From NCBI GenBank assembly GCA_012518475.1, contig JAAYSB010000357.1, forward strand, positions 1-5,635: DNA of 5,635 nucleotides. The letters are read 5' to 3'. Below are positions 1 through 5,400 of this stretch, one piece after another. The first letter of the stretch is position 1. Every line of letters starts with the position of its first letter. The translations under genes and the position numbers were made by a program. This DNA comes from Intrasporangiaceae bacterium (GTDB lineage: Bacteria > Actinomycetota > Actinomycetes > Actinomycetales > Dermatophilaceae). Under the pieces are notes generated by a model that saw only the letters and a program-made list of their open reading frames with translations, did not search any database and was not told where the DNA came from.

Positions 1-67
1 CCCGCTCGGTGGCGTGAACCGCCAGCCGGCGAGCATTCGTCTGCTCATCCTTGCCGGCGTATGGCGC

Positions 68-310
68 TCACCCGTTGGGGAACTCGTTCAGGGCGCCCTG
101 TCGGCGGACGAGCAGTCCAGCGATGACGCAGGCCAGACCGATCGCGACGATCGGTATGCCGGGGCCGGGAAGGGGGATGAGAGCGATGCCGAGAGTCGCG
201 AGGACACTACCGAGCAGAAGCAACGCAAGACCCATGTGGCCAAGCGTACGGAACCTCAGCGCAATTCGGCGGTTACCTTGCGTAACTACACCACGAGTCC
301 CCCAGGACAA
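68..310 (-). CDS. Small two-helix membrane protein with PGPG turn (PGPGW-like)
   Basis: The 80-residue product has a basic N-terminus (NRRIALRFRTLGH, residues 13-25) and two hydrophobic segments, about 26-45 and 52-68. They are joined by a tight PLPGPG turn (46-51) and followed by a short polar tail. The helix-PGPG-helix layout resembles the small actinobacterial PGPGW putative transmembrane family, although the position after PGPG is Ile here, not Trp. The function of that family is unknown. The longest reading starts at a TTG (plus 310) preceded by a G-rich stretch (GGGGCGGG). An ATG at residue 26 would give 55 residues beginning directly at the first helix, so the start is uncertain. Codon choice is less G/C-biased in the first 25 codons, which leaves the short form possible. 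The gene diverges from the oxidoreductase gene to its right. Confidence 0.6.
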   Translation of the reverse strand: MSWGTRGVVTQGNRRIALRFRTLGHMGLALLLLGSVLATLGIALIPLPGPGIPIVAIGLACVIAGLLVRRQGALNEFPNG

Positions 311-523
311 CCCGCCCCGCGGCTGGGCAGTTCGCAGAGATTACGGTCTGGGAAGTGAGACGAACGCCGTCATCGCCCACGACTTCCCGAGGATGTTCGG
401 CGTCCATCTCCGCCGCCTACCTGCTCTGTCGGCGCATGGTTCCTTGTTGGTCTCCACCCCGCTGGCCACCACTTCTCCATCGGCCGACGGTGAGGTGAGC
501 GGCACAGGGGGCAGGATGGGGGC
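311..523. other. Divergent intergenic region, no gene seen
   Basis: This 213-bp stretch lies between the minus-strand membrane protein gene and the plus-strand oxidoreductase gene, so it should carry both promoters. On the minus strand TAATCT (338-343) would make a reasonable -10 element about 20 bases upstream of the TTG at 310, but no convincing -35 sits at the right distance. On the plus strand I found no good -10/-35 pair. The bases just before the ATG at 524 are purine-rich (GGCAGGATGGGGGC) and may serve as a weak ribosome binding site. Longer readings across the region in other frames look like out-of-frame translation. Confidence 0.4.
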
Positions 524-2188
524 ATGCCCGACTACGGCCACGAGATCCAGTTCGGCCTCTTCCCCAGCCCGGATGCCGCGAACGCCCAGCACGTCATCGA
601 GCTCGCCATGCTCGCCGACACGACCGGCCTCGACGTCGTCTCGATCCAGGACCACCCCTACCAGCGCCGCCACCTCGACACGTGGACGATGCTGTCCTAT
701 CTCGGGGCGGTCACGACACAGATCCACCTCTCCCCCAACGTCGTCTCCCTGCCGTTGCGACCACCTGCCGTTCTCGCGAAATCCGCTGCCACGCTCGACG
801 TCCTGACCAGCGGCCGGGTCGAGCTCGGCCTCGGCACAGGCGCCTTCTGGGACGCGATCGTCGCCGCCGGCGGGCCGCGGCGGACCCCCGGTGAGTCCGT
901 CGCGGCACTCGCCGAGGCGATCGAGATCATCCGTCAGTTCTGGGCGGGCGGTTCTGTGCGGGTTGCGGGTGAGCACTATCGGGTCGAGGGGCTCCAGGCC
1001 GGACCGAAGCCGGTGCACGACATCCCCATCTGGGTAGGCGCCTACAAGCCGCGGATGCTCCGCCTCACCGCCCGCCTCGCCGACGCCTGGGTCCCGAGCA
1101 TGGGGTATGCCGACCCCGCCGCTCTCCCCGAGCTGAACACGATCATCGACGAGGCTGCCGACAAGGCCGGCCGGGGCCCGGTCGCGATCAAGCGGCTCTA
1201 CAACATCGTTGGTGAGTTCGGTTCCGGCTCAGGCCTGCTCAAGGGGTCCCCGGAGAACTGGGCCGAGCAGCTCTCCGAGCTCGCCCTCGAGCAGGGCATG
1301 AGCACCTTCATCCTGGACACCGACGACCCGGACACGGTCCGCCGCTATGCCCTCGAGGTCGCTCCGGCCGTCCGGGAGCTGGTCGACACCGAGCGCGAGC
1401 GACGTCGCAGTTCGGCTGCAATTGCAGGGAAACGGCGGAGCTCTGACGATGCCGGTGACGCGACCGACCACCGTTCGGCTGCAATTGCAGGGAAAGTGCG
1501 AGATCCCGGCGATGCCGCTGAGTCGAGGGTCGACGTGCGCGCACAATCCGACGCACGCCCGGAAGCGTCGAGTGGCCTGACTGTCCGGGCCACCCCGGAC
1601 GACGGATCCCGGCTGACCGACGCGGTGCCGTGGGACGAGGGAAGCCGGCCCACGCATACCGACACGTCCGGACGGACCTACGCGGAGCGGGACAACGCCG
1701 CTCCGCAGCACCTCGTCGACATCCACAACGGTCTGCGCAGCGAGCTCGCCCAGCTGCGCGACATCCTCAGCCAGGTCGAGCAGGGACACGCGACGGTCGG
1801 GCAGGCACGCAGCGTCATCAACACGATGACCATGCGCCAGAACAACTGGACCCTCGGCGGCTACTGCCAGGCCTACTGCCGGATCGTCACCGGCCACCAC
1901 ACCCTCGAGGACAGCAGCGTCTTCCCGCATCTGCGGGCCGCCGAGACCGGCCTCGGACCGGTCATCGACCAGCTCGAGACCGAGCACACCCACATCCACG
2001 GGCTGGTCGAGGGCCTGGACAGGGCACTCGTAGGCCTGGTCGGCACCGACGGGACCGGCACCCCGGGGCGCCAGGCCATCGCCGAGGTCCAGGCGGCGCT
2101 CGATGTCCTCACCGACGCGCTGCTCTCACATCTCGCCTACGAGGAGCGCGAGCTCATCGGTCCGCTCGCCCGGCACGGGTTCTACTAA
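524..2188 (+). CDS. LLM class flavin/F420-dependent oxidoreductase fused to C-terminal hemerythrin domain
   Basis: The 554-residue product has two domains. Residues 5 to about 288 form a luciferase-like (bacterial luciferase/F420 reductase family) TIM barrel. Recognisable parts are the N-terminal IQFGLFPSPD strand, LTSGRVELGLGTGAFWD (94-110) and PIWVGAYKPRMLRLTARLADAWVPS (168-192). Such enzymes use FMN or F420 for hydride transfer; the substrate cannot be read from the sequence. Residues 290-388 are a charged, low-complexity linker carrying two copies of S-A-A-I-A-G-K (297-303 and 318-324). Residues 396-552 form a hemerythrin HHE four-helix bundle with candidate di-iron ligands His401, His458/459 with Glu462, the TEHTHIH cluster (His488/490/492), and His536 with Glu540. 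Hemerythrins bind O2 or related small ligands at a di-iron site. The protein is cytoplasmic, with no signal peptide or membrane segment. Each half is the normal length of a stand-alone domain, so this is a complete fusion. The ATG at 524 matches the expected barrel N-terminus. Confidence 0.88.
   Translation: MPDYGHEIQFGLFPSPDAANAQHVIELAMLADTTGLDVVSIQDHPYQRRHLDTWTMLSYLGAVTTQIHLSPNVVSLPLRPPAVLAKSAATLDVLTSGRVELGLGTGAFWDAIVAAGGPRRTPGESVAALAEAIEIIRQFWAGGSVRVAGEHYRVEGLQAGPKPVHDIPIWVGAYKPRMLRLTARLADAWVPSMGYADPAALPELNTIIDEAADKAGRGPVAIKRLYNIVGEFGSGSGLLKGSPENWAEQLSELALEQGMSTFILDTDDPDTVRRYALEVAPAVRELVDTERERRRSSAAIAGKRRSSDDAGDATDHRSAAIAGKVRDPGDAAESRVDVRAQSDARPEASSGLTVRATPDDGSRLTDAVPWDEGSRPTHTDTSGRTYAERDNAAPQHLVDIHNGLRSELAQLRDILSQVEQGHATVGQARSVINTMTMRQNNWTLGGYCQAYCRIVTGHHTLEDSSVFPHLRAAETGLGPVIDQLETEHTHIHGLVEGLDRALVGLVGTDGTGTPGRQAIAEVQAALDVLTDALLSHLAYEERELIGPLARHGFY
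1410..1432. repeat. 23-bp palindrome-bearing repeat, copy 1 (inside CDS)
   Basis: This 23-bp sequence is identical to 1473-1495 and contains the perfect 12-bp palindrome CTGCAATTGCAG (1416-1427), flanked by TTCGG on the left and GGAAA on the right. It lies in the linker-coding part of the oxidoreductase-hemerythrin gene and is read as S-S-A-A-I-A-G-K (residues 296-303). A weaker match between the copies continues about 27 bp downstream, where both carry CGATGCCG followed by TGA one base later. Confidence 0.85.
1473..1495. repeat. 23-bp palindrome-bearing repeat, copy 2 (inside CDS)
   Basis: This second exact copy starts 63 bp after the first. Because 63 is a multiple of three, it is read in the same frame as R-S-A-A-I-A-G-K (residues 317-324). 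Its CTGCAATTGCAG palindrome is at 1479-1490. The spacing and the shared downstream match suggest either a local duplication of a unit of about 50-63 bp or two insertions of one dispersed element. Confidence 0.85.
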
Positions 2189-2203
2189 GACGCCAGGCCC
2201 CCA

Positions 2204-2243
2204 ACCGTGCCACAACCTGGCAATTGCCAGGTTGTGGCACGGT
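2204..2243. repeat. Perfect 40-bp spacerless palindrome, possible terminator
   Basis: Every base from 2204 to 2223 pairs with its partner from 2243 back to 2224, giving two 20-bp arms with no spacer around a central CTGGCAATTGCCAG. It begins 16 bases after the stop codon of the oxidoreductase-hemerythrin gene and ends 69 bases before the next start codon. As RNA it would fold into a hairpin of about 18 bp with an AAUU loop, which could terminate transcription or protect the 3' end. No U-run follows (GGAGCGCAGG), so a classical intrinsic terminator is not shown. Its core resembles the palindromes at 1416-1427 and 1479-1490. Confidence 0.9.
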
Positions 2244-2312
2244 GGAGCGCAGGGCGCGGCGGTCGCTGCCGCGTTGGTAGCGTGAGGAGTCCTCAACGAA
2301 AGGCTCACCGCC

Positions 2313-2438
2313 ATGAAGAAGCTCCTCCTCCTCGCCCTGTCCGCCGCCGGCGCCCTCCTCGTCAAGAAGAAGCTGGACGAGCAGCAGGCCGAGCGCGACC
2401 TCTGGGCCGAGGCCACTGAGACCAACCGAGCCAACTGA
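2313..2438 (+). CDS. DLW-39 family small protein
   Basis: The 41-residue product has a short hydrophobic N-terminal segment (KKLLLLALSAAGALLV, residues 2-17), a lysine cluster (KKK, 18-20) and a charged tail containing LDEQQAERDLWAEAT (21-35). The E-R-D-L-W-A-E stretch, the length of about 40 and the membrane-anchor-like start are characteristic of the actinobacterial DLW-39 family, whose function is unknown. Family members are commonly found in the gyrA-ppiA neighbourhood, in agreement with the rest of this window. The start is supported by CGAAAGG (2297-2303), nine bases upstream of the ATG. The gene is followed after 22 bp by another small membrane protein gene, so the two may share a transcript. 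A possible -10 element, TAGCGT, lies at 2278-2283 without an obvious -35 partner. Confidence 0.88.
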   Translation: MKKLLLLALSAAGALLVKKKLDEQQAERDLWAEATETNRAN

Positions 2439-2460
2439 CCCACTGACGAAGAACTCCGAC

Positions 2461-2673
2461 GTGCCCAGCGAGACGCCCGAGCGGCCCCCGAACAAGTGGG
2501 TGCTGCTCCGTGGCGACCTCCTCGTGCTCGTCCTCGCCGCGGCGGGCATGCTCGTCAACTGGCTCGGCCCCTACGAGCTGAGCAGCGCCCTGATGATCCT
2601 CTTCGGCGCAGCGATCCTCTGGATCCTCTACCGGATGTACGTCAAGAACCAGGCCTACGACCGCGGCGAGTAG
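2461..2673 (+). CDS. Small two-helix membrane protein of unknown function
   Basis: The 70-residue product has a polar, proline-rich N-terminus (residues 1-12), a hydrophobic segment at about 20-36, a short LGPYEL turn, a second hydrophobic segment at about 41-60 and a short basic/acidic tail. I do not recognise a family. The reading starts at a GTG 22 bp after the DLW-39 stop codon. No strong ribosome binding site is visible (only GAAGAA, ten bases upstream), which would fit translation coupled to the preceding gene. The next in-frame ATG (residue 30) falls inside the first helix, so it is an unlikely start. The strongly G/C-ending codons and clean two-helix topology argue that the gene is real. 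A hairpin at 2699-2729 follows. Confidence 0.7.
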   Translation: MPSETPERPPNKWVLLRGDLLVLVLAAAGMLVNWLGPYELSSALMILFGAAILWILYRMYVKNQAYDRGE

Positions 2674-2698
2674 GCCGCGCCGCTCACGGCACGCGAAA

Positions 2699-2729
2699 GG
2701 GCCCCGGATCTCGATGAGATCCGGGGCCC
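2699..2729. terminator. 14-bp-stem hairpin between convergent genes, probable bidirectional terminator
   Basis: The arms 2699-2712 (GGGCCCCGGATCTC) and 2716-2729 are perfect reverse complements with a three-base loop (GAT). The hairpin lies 26 bp after the stop codon of the plus-strand membrane protein gene and 46 bp beyond the stop codon of the convergent minus-strand gene. On the minus strand it is followed by TTTCG, a short U-tract. On the plus strand no U-run follows. This is typical of high-GC terminators that can serve both directions. Confidence 0.85.
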
Positions 2730-2775
2730 GTCACATCCGGATTCGTGACTGCCGATCCGGTATGCGTCGCGTGCG

Positions 2776-3741
2776 TCAGTCGGTCTTGTCGTCCGCCCAG
2801 CGCTTGGCGTCGGTCCAGGCGTCCGAGGCGGCGTCGCCGGCCGAGTCGGCAGCGTCCTCGAGCTTGTCGCCCGCGTCCTTGCCGCGCGCGTCGTCCCAGG
2901 CGTCACCGGCAGCGTCGCCGAACGAGTCACCGGCGTCGCCGAGGTCACCGTCGGCGAGGGCGTCGCCCGCGTCGCCGAGCTTGTCACCGGCGTCCTTGCC
3001 GCGCACGTCGTCCCAGGCGTCGCCCGCAGCGTCGGAGGCGGAGTCGACCGCGTCCTCGGCCTTGCCGGAGGCGTCGGTCGGGCGGACCTCCTCGACCTTG
3101 TCAGCGACCTTGTCCTTGACGTCAGCAGCCTTCGCAGCCACGGCGGCACCAGCAGCGGCGACCTTCTCCTTGGCGGAGTCGACCTTGCTCTCGGTGGTAC
3201 CGGACTGCCAGGTGCCCGTGCCGGTCGCGCTGTCGTAGCGCGGCGTCGACCACGGGTCCTCCTTGGCGTTCTTGGCGTTGAGGAAGGCATACACGGCGGC
3301 ACCGGCAGCGGCCAGGCCCAGACCGATCAGCCACTTGCCGCTCTTGCGGGGGCTCTTCTCGACGCCGGGAACGGCGTCGACGAATCCCTGGGGGGCTGCG
3401 TCCACGTAGTCCTGGAGCTTGCGGCCACCCTCCTCGCGGGCGCGGTCGACACCCTCCTTGGCGCTGTCCTTCGCGGCGAGCGCGGTGGCGGCGACAGCCG
3501 CGACGGCCTCAGCGACCTTGGGCATGATGTCGTCGACGAAGGTGTCCTTGGCGGCCTCGACCTTCGGTGCCACGGCGTCGACCCCGTGGGCGAACTTCTC
3601 CCCGGCGACGCCCGCCTTCTCGACGACGCTGTCTCGCAGCGGTGCGACCTCGGCAAACCGCTGGCTCGCAGCCTTGCGGGCCTCGCTCAGCGCGGCGGAC
3701 GCGTGGTCCCCGGCCTGCTTCTCGTGGCTCTTGCCAAACAT
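2776..3741 (-). CDS. Ala/Asp-rich single-span protein with 39-residue repeats
   Basis: The 321-residue product begins with a long Ala/Lys/Glu-rich helical region (about 10-112). A basic patch (PRKSGKW, 131-137) and one hydrophobic segment (about 138-154) follow, then NAKNAKEDPWSTP (155-167) and a second Ala-rich helical stretch (186-219). The acidic tail (about 228-321) has a near-exact repeat: DAAGDAWDD-x-RGKDAGDKL occurs at 237-255 and 276-294, a 39-residue period, with a degenerate third copy (GDAASDAWTDAK, 302-313). No signal peptide or enzyme motif is seen. The helix-anchor-short-polar layout and position beside a cyclophilin gene resemble streptomycete DUF5324-type proteins of the same neighbourhood, but sequence similarity is not established. 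A membrane-anchored, rod-like or LEA/apolipoprotein-like role is inference. The start is firm: AGAGGAG lies six bases upstream of the ATG. Confidence 0.82.
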   Translation of the reverse strand: MFGKSHEKQAGDHASAALSEARKAASQRFAEVAPLRDSVVEKAGVAGEKFAHGVDAVAPKVEAAKDTFVDDIMPKVAEAVAAVAATALAAKDSAKEGVDRAREEGGRKLQDYVDAAPQGFVDAVPGVEKSPRKSGKWLIGLGLAAAGAAVYAFLNAKNAKEDPWSTPRYDSATGTGTWQSGTTESKVDSAKEKVAAAGAAVAAKAADVKDKVADKVEEVRPTDASGKAEDAVDSASDAAGDAWDDVRGKDAGDKLGDAGDALADGDLGDAGDSFGDAAGDAWDDARGKDAGDKLEDAADSAGDAASDAWTDAKRWADDKTD

Positions 3742-3747
3742 CAGCTA

Positions 3748-3754
3748 CTCCTCT
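3748..3754 (-). promoter_or_regulatory. Strong ribosome binding site for the repeat protein gene
   Basis: On the minus strand AGAGGAG is followed by six bases and then the ATG at 3741. It is the best Shine-Dalgarno sequence in the window and fixes the start codon of this gene. Confidence 0.85.
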
Positions 3755-3810
3755 CGTACCGACCGGCCCGCAGCGGGACCGGAGCGGAAATGGAATGTGC
3801 TCCAACAGCC

Positions 3811-3838
3811 ATCCTGCCAAATGCACTGACCTGTGCAA
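3811..3838 (-). promoter_or_regulatory. Candidate sigma-70-type promoter for the repeat protein gene
   Basis: Read on the minus strand, TTGCAC (3838-3833) and CAGGAT (3816-3811) are separated by 16 bp. This would place the transcript start near 3804 and give a leader of about 60 bases. The -35 half overlaps an inverted repeat, TGCAC (3822-3826) and GTGCA (3833-3837) with a six-base spacer, which could be an operator-like site. Both hexamers are imperfect, so this is only a candidate. Confidence 0.3.
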
Positions 3839-3863
3839 CGTGCAGCAGACCGTCCTTGCTCCC

Positions 3864-3869
3864 TACACT
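3864..3869 (+). promoter_or_regulatory. Candidate -10 element (TACACT) upstream of the cyclophilin gene
   Basis: TACACT fits the TAnnnT form of actinobacterial -10 elements and lies five bases before an ATG at 3875, so transcription could start on or next to that ATG. No clear TTGACA-like -35 lies 16-18 bp upstream. It would give the cyclophilin gene a leader of about 105 bases. Confidence 0.35.
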
Positions 3870-3874
3870 GCCGC

Positions 3875-3967
3875 ATGTGCGGTCCAGGCACCAACGCGAG
3901 CGGCCTCGCACACCCTCGTTCACCCGCTCGACGCGTGGCGGCGACCCGACCCACGCATACCCCATGA
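3875..3967 (+). CDS. Possible 30-codon leaderless upstream ORF
   Basis: An ATG six bases after the TACACT element opens a 30-codon frame starting M-C-G-P-G-T-N-A-S-G and ending with TGA at 3965-3967, twelve bases before the cyclophilin ATG. The peptide is rich in Ala, Arg, Pro and Thr, has no helix or motif, and I do not recognise it. It has no ribosome binding site, so it would have to be read as a leaderless transcript, a common mode in actinobacteria. It could be a regulatory upstream ORF or chance; chance remains quite possible at this length. Confidence 0.2.
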   Translation: MCGPGTNASGLAHPRSPARRVAATRPTHTP

Positions 3968-3979
3968 AACAATGGCGGT

Positions 3980-4498
3980 ATGAAGGCAACGTTGCACACG
4001 AACCACGGTGACATCGCGATCACCCTCTTCCCGGACCACGCCCCGAACACCGTCGAGAACTTCGTCGGCCTGGCCAAGGGCACCAAGGACTACTCAGACG
4101 ATGCCGGCCGCACCAACGCCGGCCCGTACTACGACGGCCTGGTCTTCCACCGCATCATCCCCGGCTTCATGATCCAGGGCGGCTGCCCGGCCGGCACGGG
4201 TATGGGGGGGCCCGGCTACACCTTCGACGACGAGATCAGCCCGGACAAGGACTTCACCAAGCCCTACATGCTGGCCATGGCGAACGCCGGCAAGCGGATG
4301 GGCCGCGGCACGAACGGCTCGCAGTTCTTCATCACCGTCGGCCCGACCACGTGGCTGCAGGGCAAGCACACGATCTTCGGTGAGGTGGCCGACGGCCAGT
4401 CCCGTGAGGTCGTCGACAAGATCGCCACCGTTCCCACCGGCTCGATGGACCGTCCGAACGAGCCCGTCGTCATCGAGTCGGTGACGATCGAGGACTGA
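3980..4498 (+). CDS. ppiA: Cytoplasmic cyclophilin-type peptidyl-prolyl cis-trans isomerase
   Basis: The 172-residue product is a complete single-domain cyclophilin, which catalyses cis-trans isomerisation of X-Pro bonds during protein folding. Visible family signatures are GDIAITLFPDHAPNTVENF (10-28) and VFHRIIPGFMIQGG (55-68) with catalytic Arg58 and Gln66. GTNGSQFFIT (110-119) carries Gln115 and Phe117, and WLQGKHTIFGEV (125-136) carries the active-site Trp and His. The insert KDYSDDAGRTNAGPYYDGL (36-54) is the form seen in bacterial PpiA-type enzymes. There is no signal peptide or lipobox, so it should act in the cytoplasm. The ATG at 3980 begins just before the first beta strand, the usual start for the family; no good ribosome binding site precedes it. 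The gene is divergent from the repeat-protein gene, and the rhomboid gene begins 38 bp downstream, so the pair may be co-transcribed. Confidence 0.96.
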   Translation: MKATLHTNHGDIAITLFPDHAPNTVENFVGLAKGTKDYSDDAGRTNAGPYYDGLVFHRIIPGFMIQGGCPAGTGMGGPGYTFDDEISPDKDFTKPYMLAMANAGKRMGRGTNGSQFFITVGPTTWLQGKHTIFGEVADGQSREVVDKIATVPTGSMDRPNEPVVIESVTIED

Positions 4499-4536
4499 GG
4501 TCCTCGCACATACCCGTCCGTTGCAGCCAGCACTCG

Positions 4537-5394
4537 ATGACTGACCAGCCCGCGCAGCCCCTGGACGCCCCTCCGGTCTGTCCCCGTCACCCCGATCAGG
4601 TGAGTTATGTGCGGTGCCAGCGGTGCCAGCGCCCGGTCTGTCCGGCGTGCCAGCGGCAGGCGGCGGTCGGGGTGCAGTGCGTCGACTGTGTCGCGCAGGG
4701 CCGCAAGACGGTCCGTACCGGACGGACGATCTTCGGCGGGACGCTCACCGACGGCCGGCCGCTCCTGACCTTCGGGATCATCGGCCTGACCGCCCTGGTC
4801 TATGTCCTGCAGATGGCCTCGCCCGAGGTGGTCTACCGACTGGGGTTCGCGCCCAGCGTCGCAGCGGCTGAGCCGTGGCGGTTCCTCACCACGGCGCTCG
4901 TGCACGGCGGCGTCATGCACATCCTGTTCAACATGTACGCGCTGTACATCATCGGTCAGTTCCTCGAGCCGGCGCTCGGACGAGCCCGATTCGCCGCGCT
5001 CTATGTCATCGGCGCCCTCGGTGGTTCGGCCGCCGTCCTCCTGCTGGCCGTACCGCTCGGGGAGTGGAACCGGCTCACCGTCGGGGCCTCGGGTGCCGTC
5101 TTCGCGCTGTTCGGCGCGCTGGTCGTGCTCCAGCTCCGGCTCGGGGTGTCGAACAACGGGCTCTACATCCTGCTCGCGATCAACGCTGCGATCTCGTTCA
5201 TCTTTCCGAACATCTCGTGGCAGGGGCACCTGGGCGGCTTCCTCACCGGGCTCCTCGCCGGGCTGGTCTTCTCGAAGCTCACCGTGCCCGGTGGTCCGGG
5301 CCGACCCGCCGACTTCTCCCGGCACTGGATCGGGCTCGGAGCCCTGACTGCCGTGCTCGTGCTCCTCGCCGCCGGCACCTACCTCGTCCTCTAG
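4537..5394 (+). CDS. Rhomboid family intramembrane serine protease with N-terminal B-box-like zinc finger
   Basis: The 285-residue product starts with a cytosolic Cys/His module: C15-x2-H18, C27-x2-C30, C35-x2-C38 and C48-x2-C51, the spacing of a B-box-type zinc finger able to bind two zinc ions. A rhomboid membrane domain follows, with about seven hydrophobic segments from residue 76 to the C-terminus. The protease signatures are intact: HGGVMHILFNMYAL (123-136) with the conserved His and Asn132, GASGAVFALFGAL (183-195) with catalytic Ser185, and QGHLGGFLTG (229-238) with catalytic His231. It should cleave transmembrane substrates within the membrane; the substrate is unknown. Length and the extra C-terminal helix (264-285) are normal for actinobacterial members that carry this finger. 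No clear ribosome binding site precedes the ATG. In related genomes this gene usually sits between the cyclophilin gene and the cell-division gene crgA. Confidence 0.95.
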   Translation: MTDQPAQPLDAPPVCPRHPDQVSYVRCQRCQRPVCPACQRQAAVGVQCVDCVAQGRKTVRTGRTIFGGTLTDGRPLLTFGIIGLTALVYVLQMASPEVVYRLGFAPSVAAAEPWRFLTTALVHGGVMHILFNMYALYIIGQFLEPALGRARFAALYVIGALGGSAAVLLLAVPLGEWNRLTVGASGAVFALFGALVVLQLRLGVSNNGLYILLAINAAISFIFPNISWQGHLGGFLTGLLAGLVFSKLTVPGGPGRPADFSRHWIGLGALTAVLVLLAAGTYLVL

Positions 5395-5400
5395 GGTCCT

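Noticed and set aside
25..58. Nested inverted repeat (GCCGGC at 25-30 and 53-58; GAGCA at 31-35 and TGCTC at 42-46) beyond the end of the first gene
   Set aside because: The arms are separated by a six-base bulge and GCCGGC is common in such DNA. It could be a terminator for the minus-strand gene, but the support is too weak to list.
51..806. 251-codon plus-strand reading overlapping the intergenic region and the start of the oxidoreductase gene
   Set aside because: It is Arg/Ser/Pro-rich with no domain, overlaps two better genes, and looks like out-of-frame translation of high-GC DNA.
1405..1525. The two repeats as a short CRISPR-like array
   Set aside because: There are only two copies, 40 bp apart, within an open coding frame, with no cas genes nearby.
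1229..1999. 256-codon minus-strand reading opposite the oxidoreductase-hemerythrin gene
   Set aside because: It is an antisense shadow. The plus-strand frame has clear luciferase-like and hemerythrin motifs, while this one has none.
2714..3238. Ser/Ala-rich 174-codon plus-strand reading opposite the repeat protein gene
   Set aside because: It is low-complexity antisense of the Asp/Ala repeat (GAC/GCC read backwards gives GTC/GGC patterns). The minus strand has a strong ribosome binding site and a terminator.
4264..5325. 353-codon minus-strand reading opposite the cyclophilin and rhomboid genes
   Set aside because: It spans two well-supported genes on the other strand and is charged low-complexity sequence without a recognisable domain.
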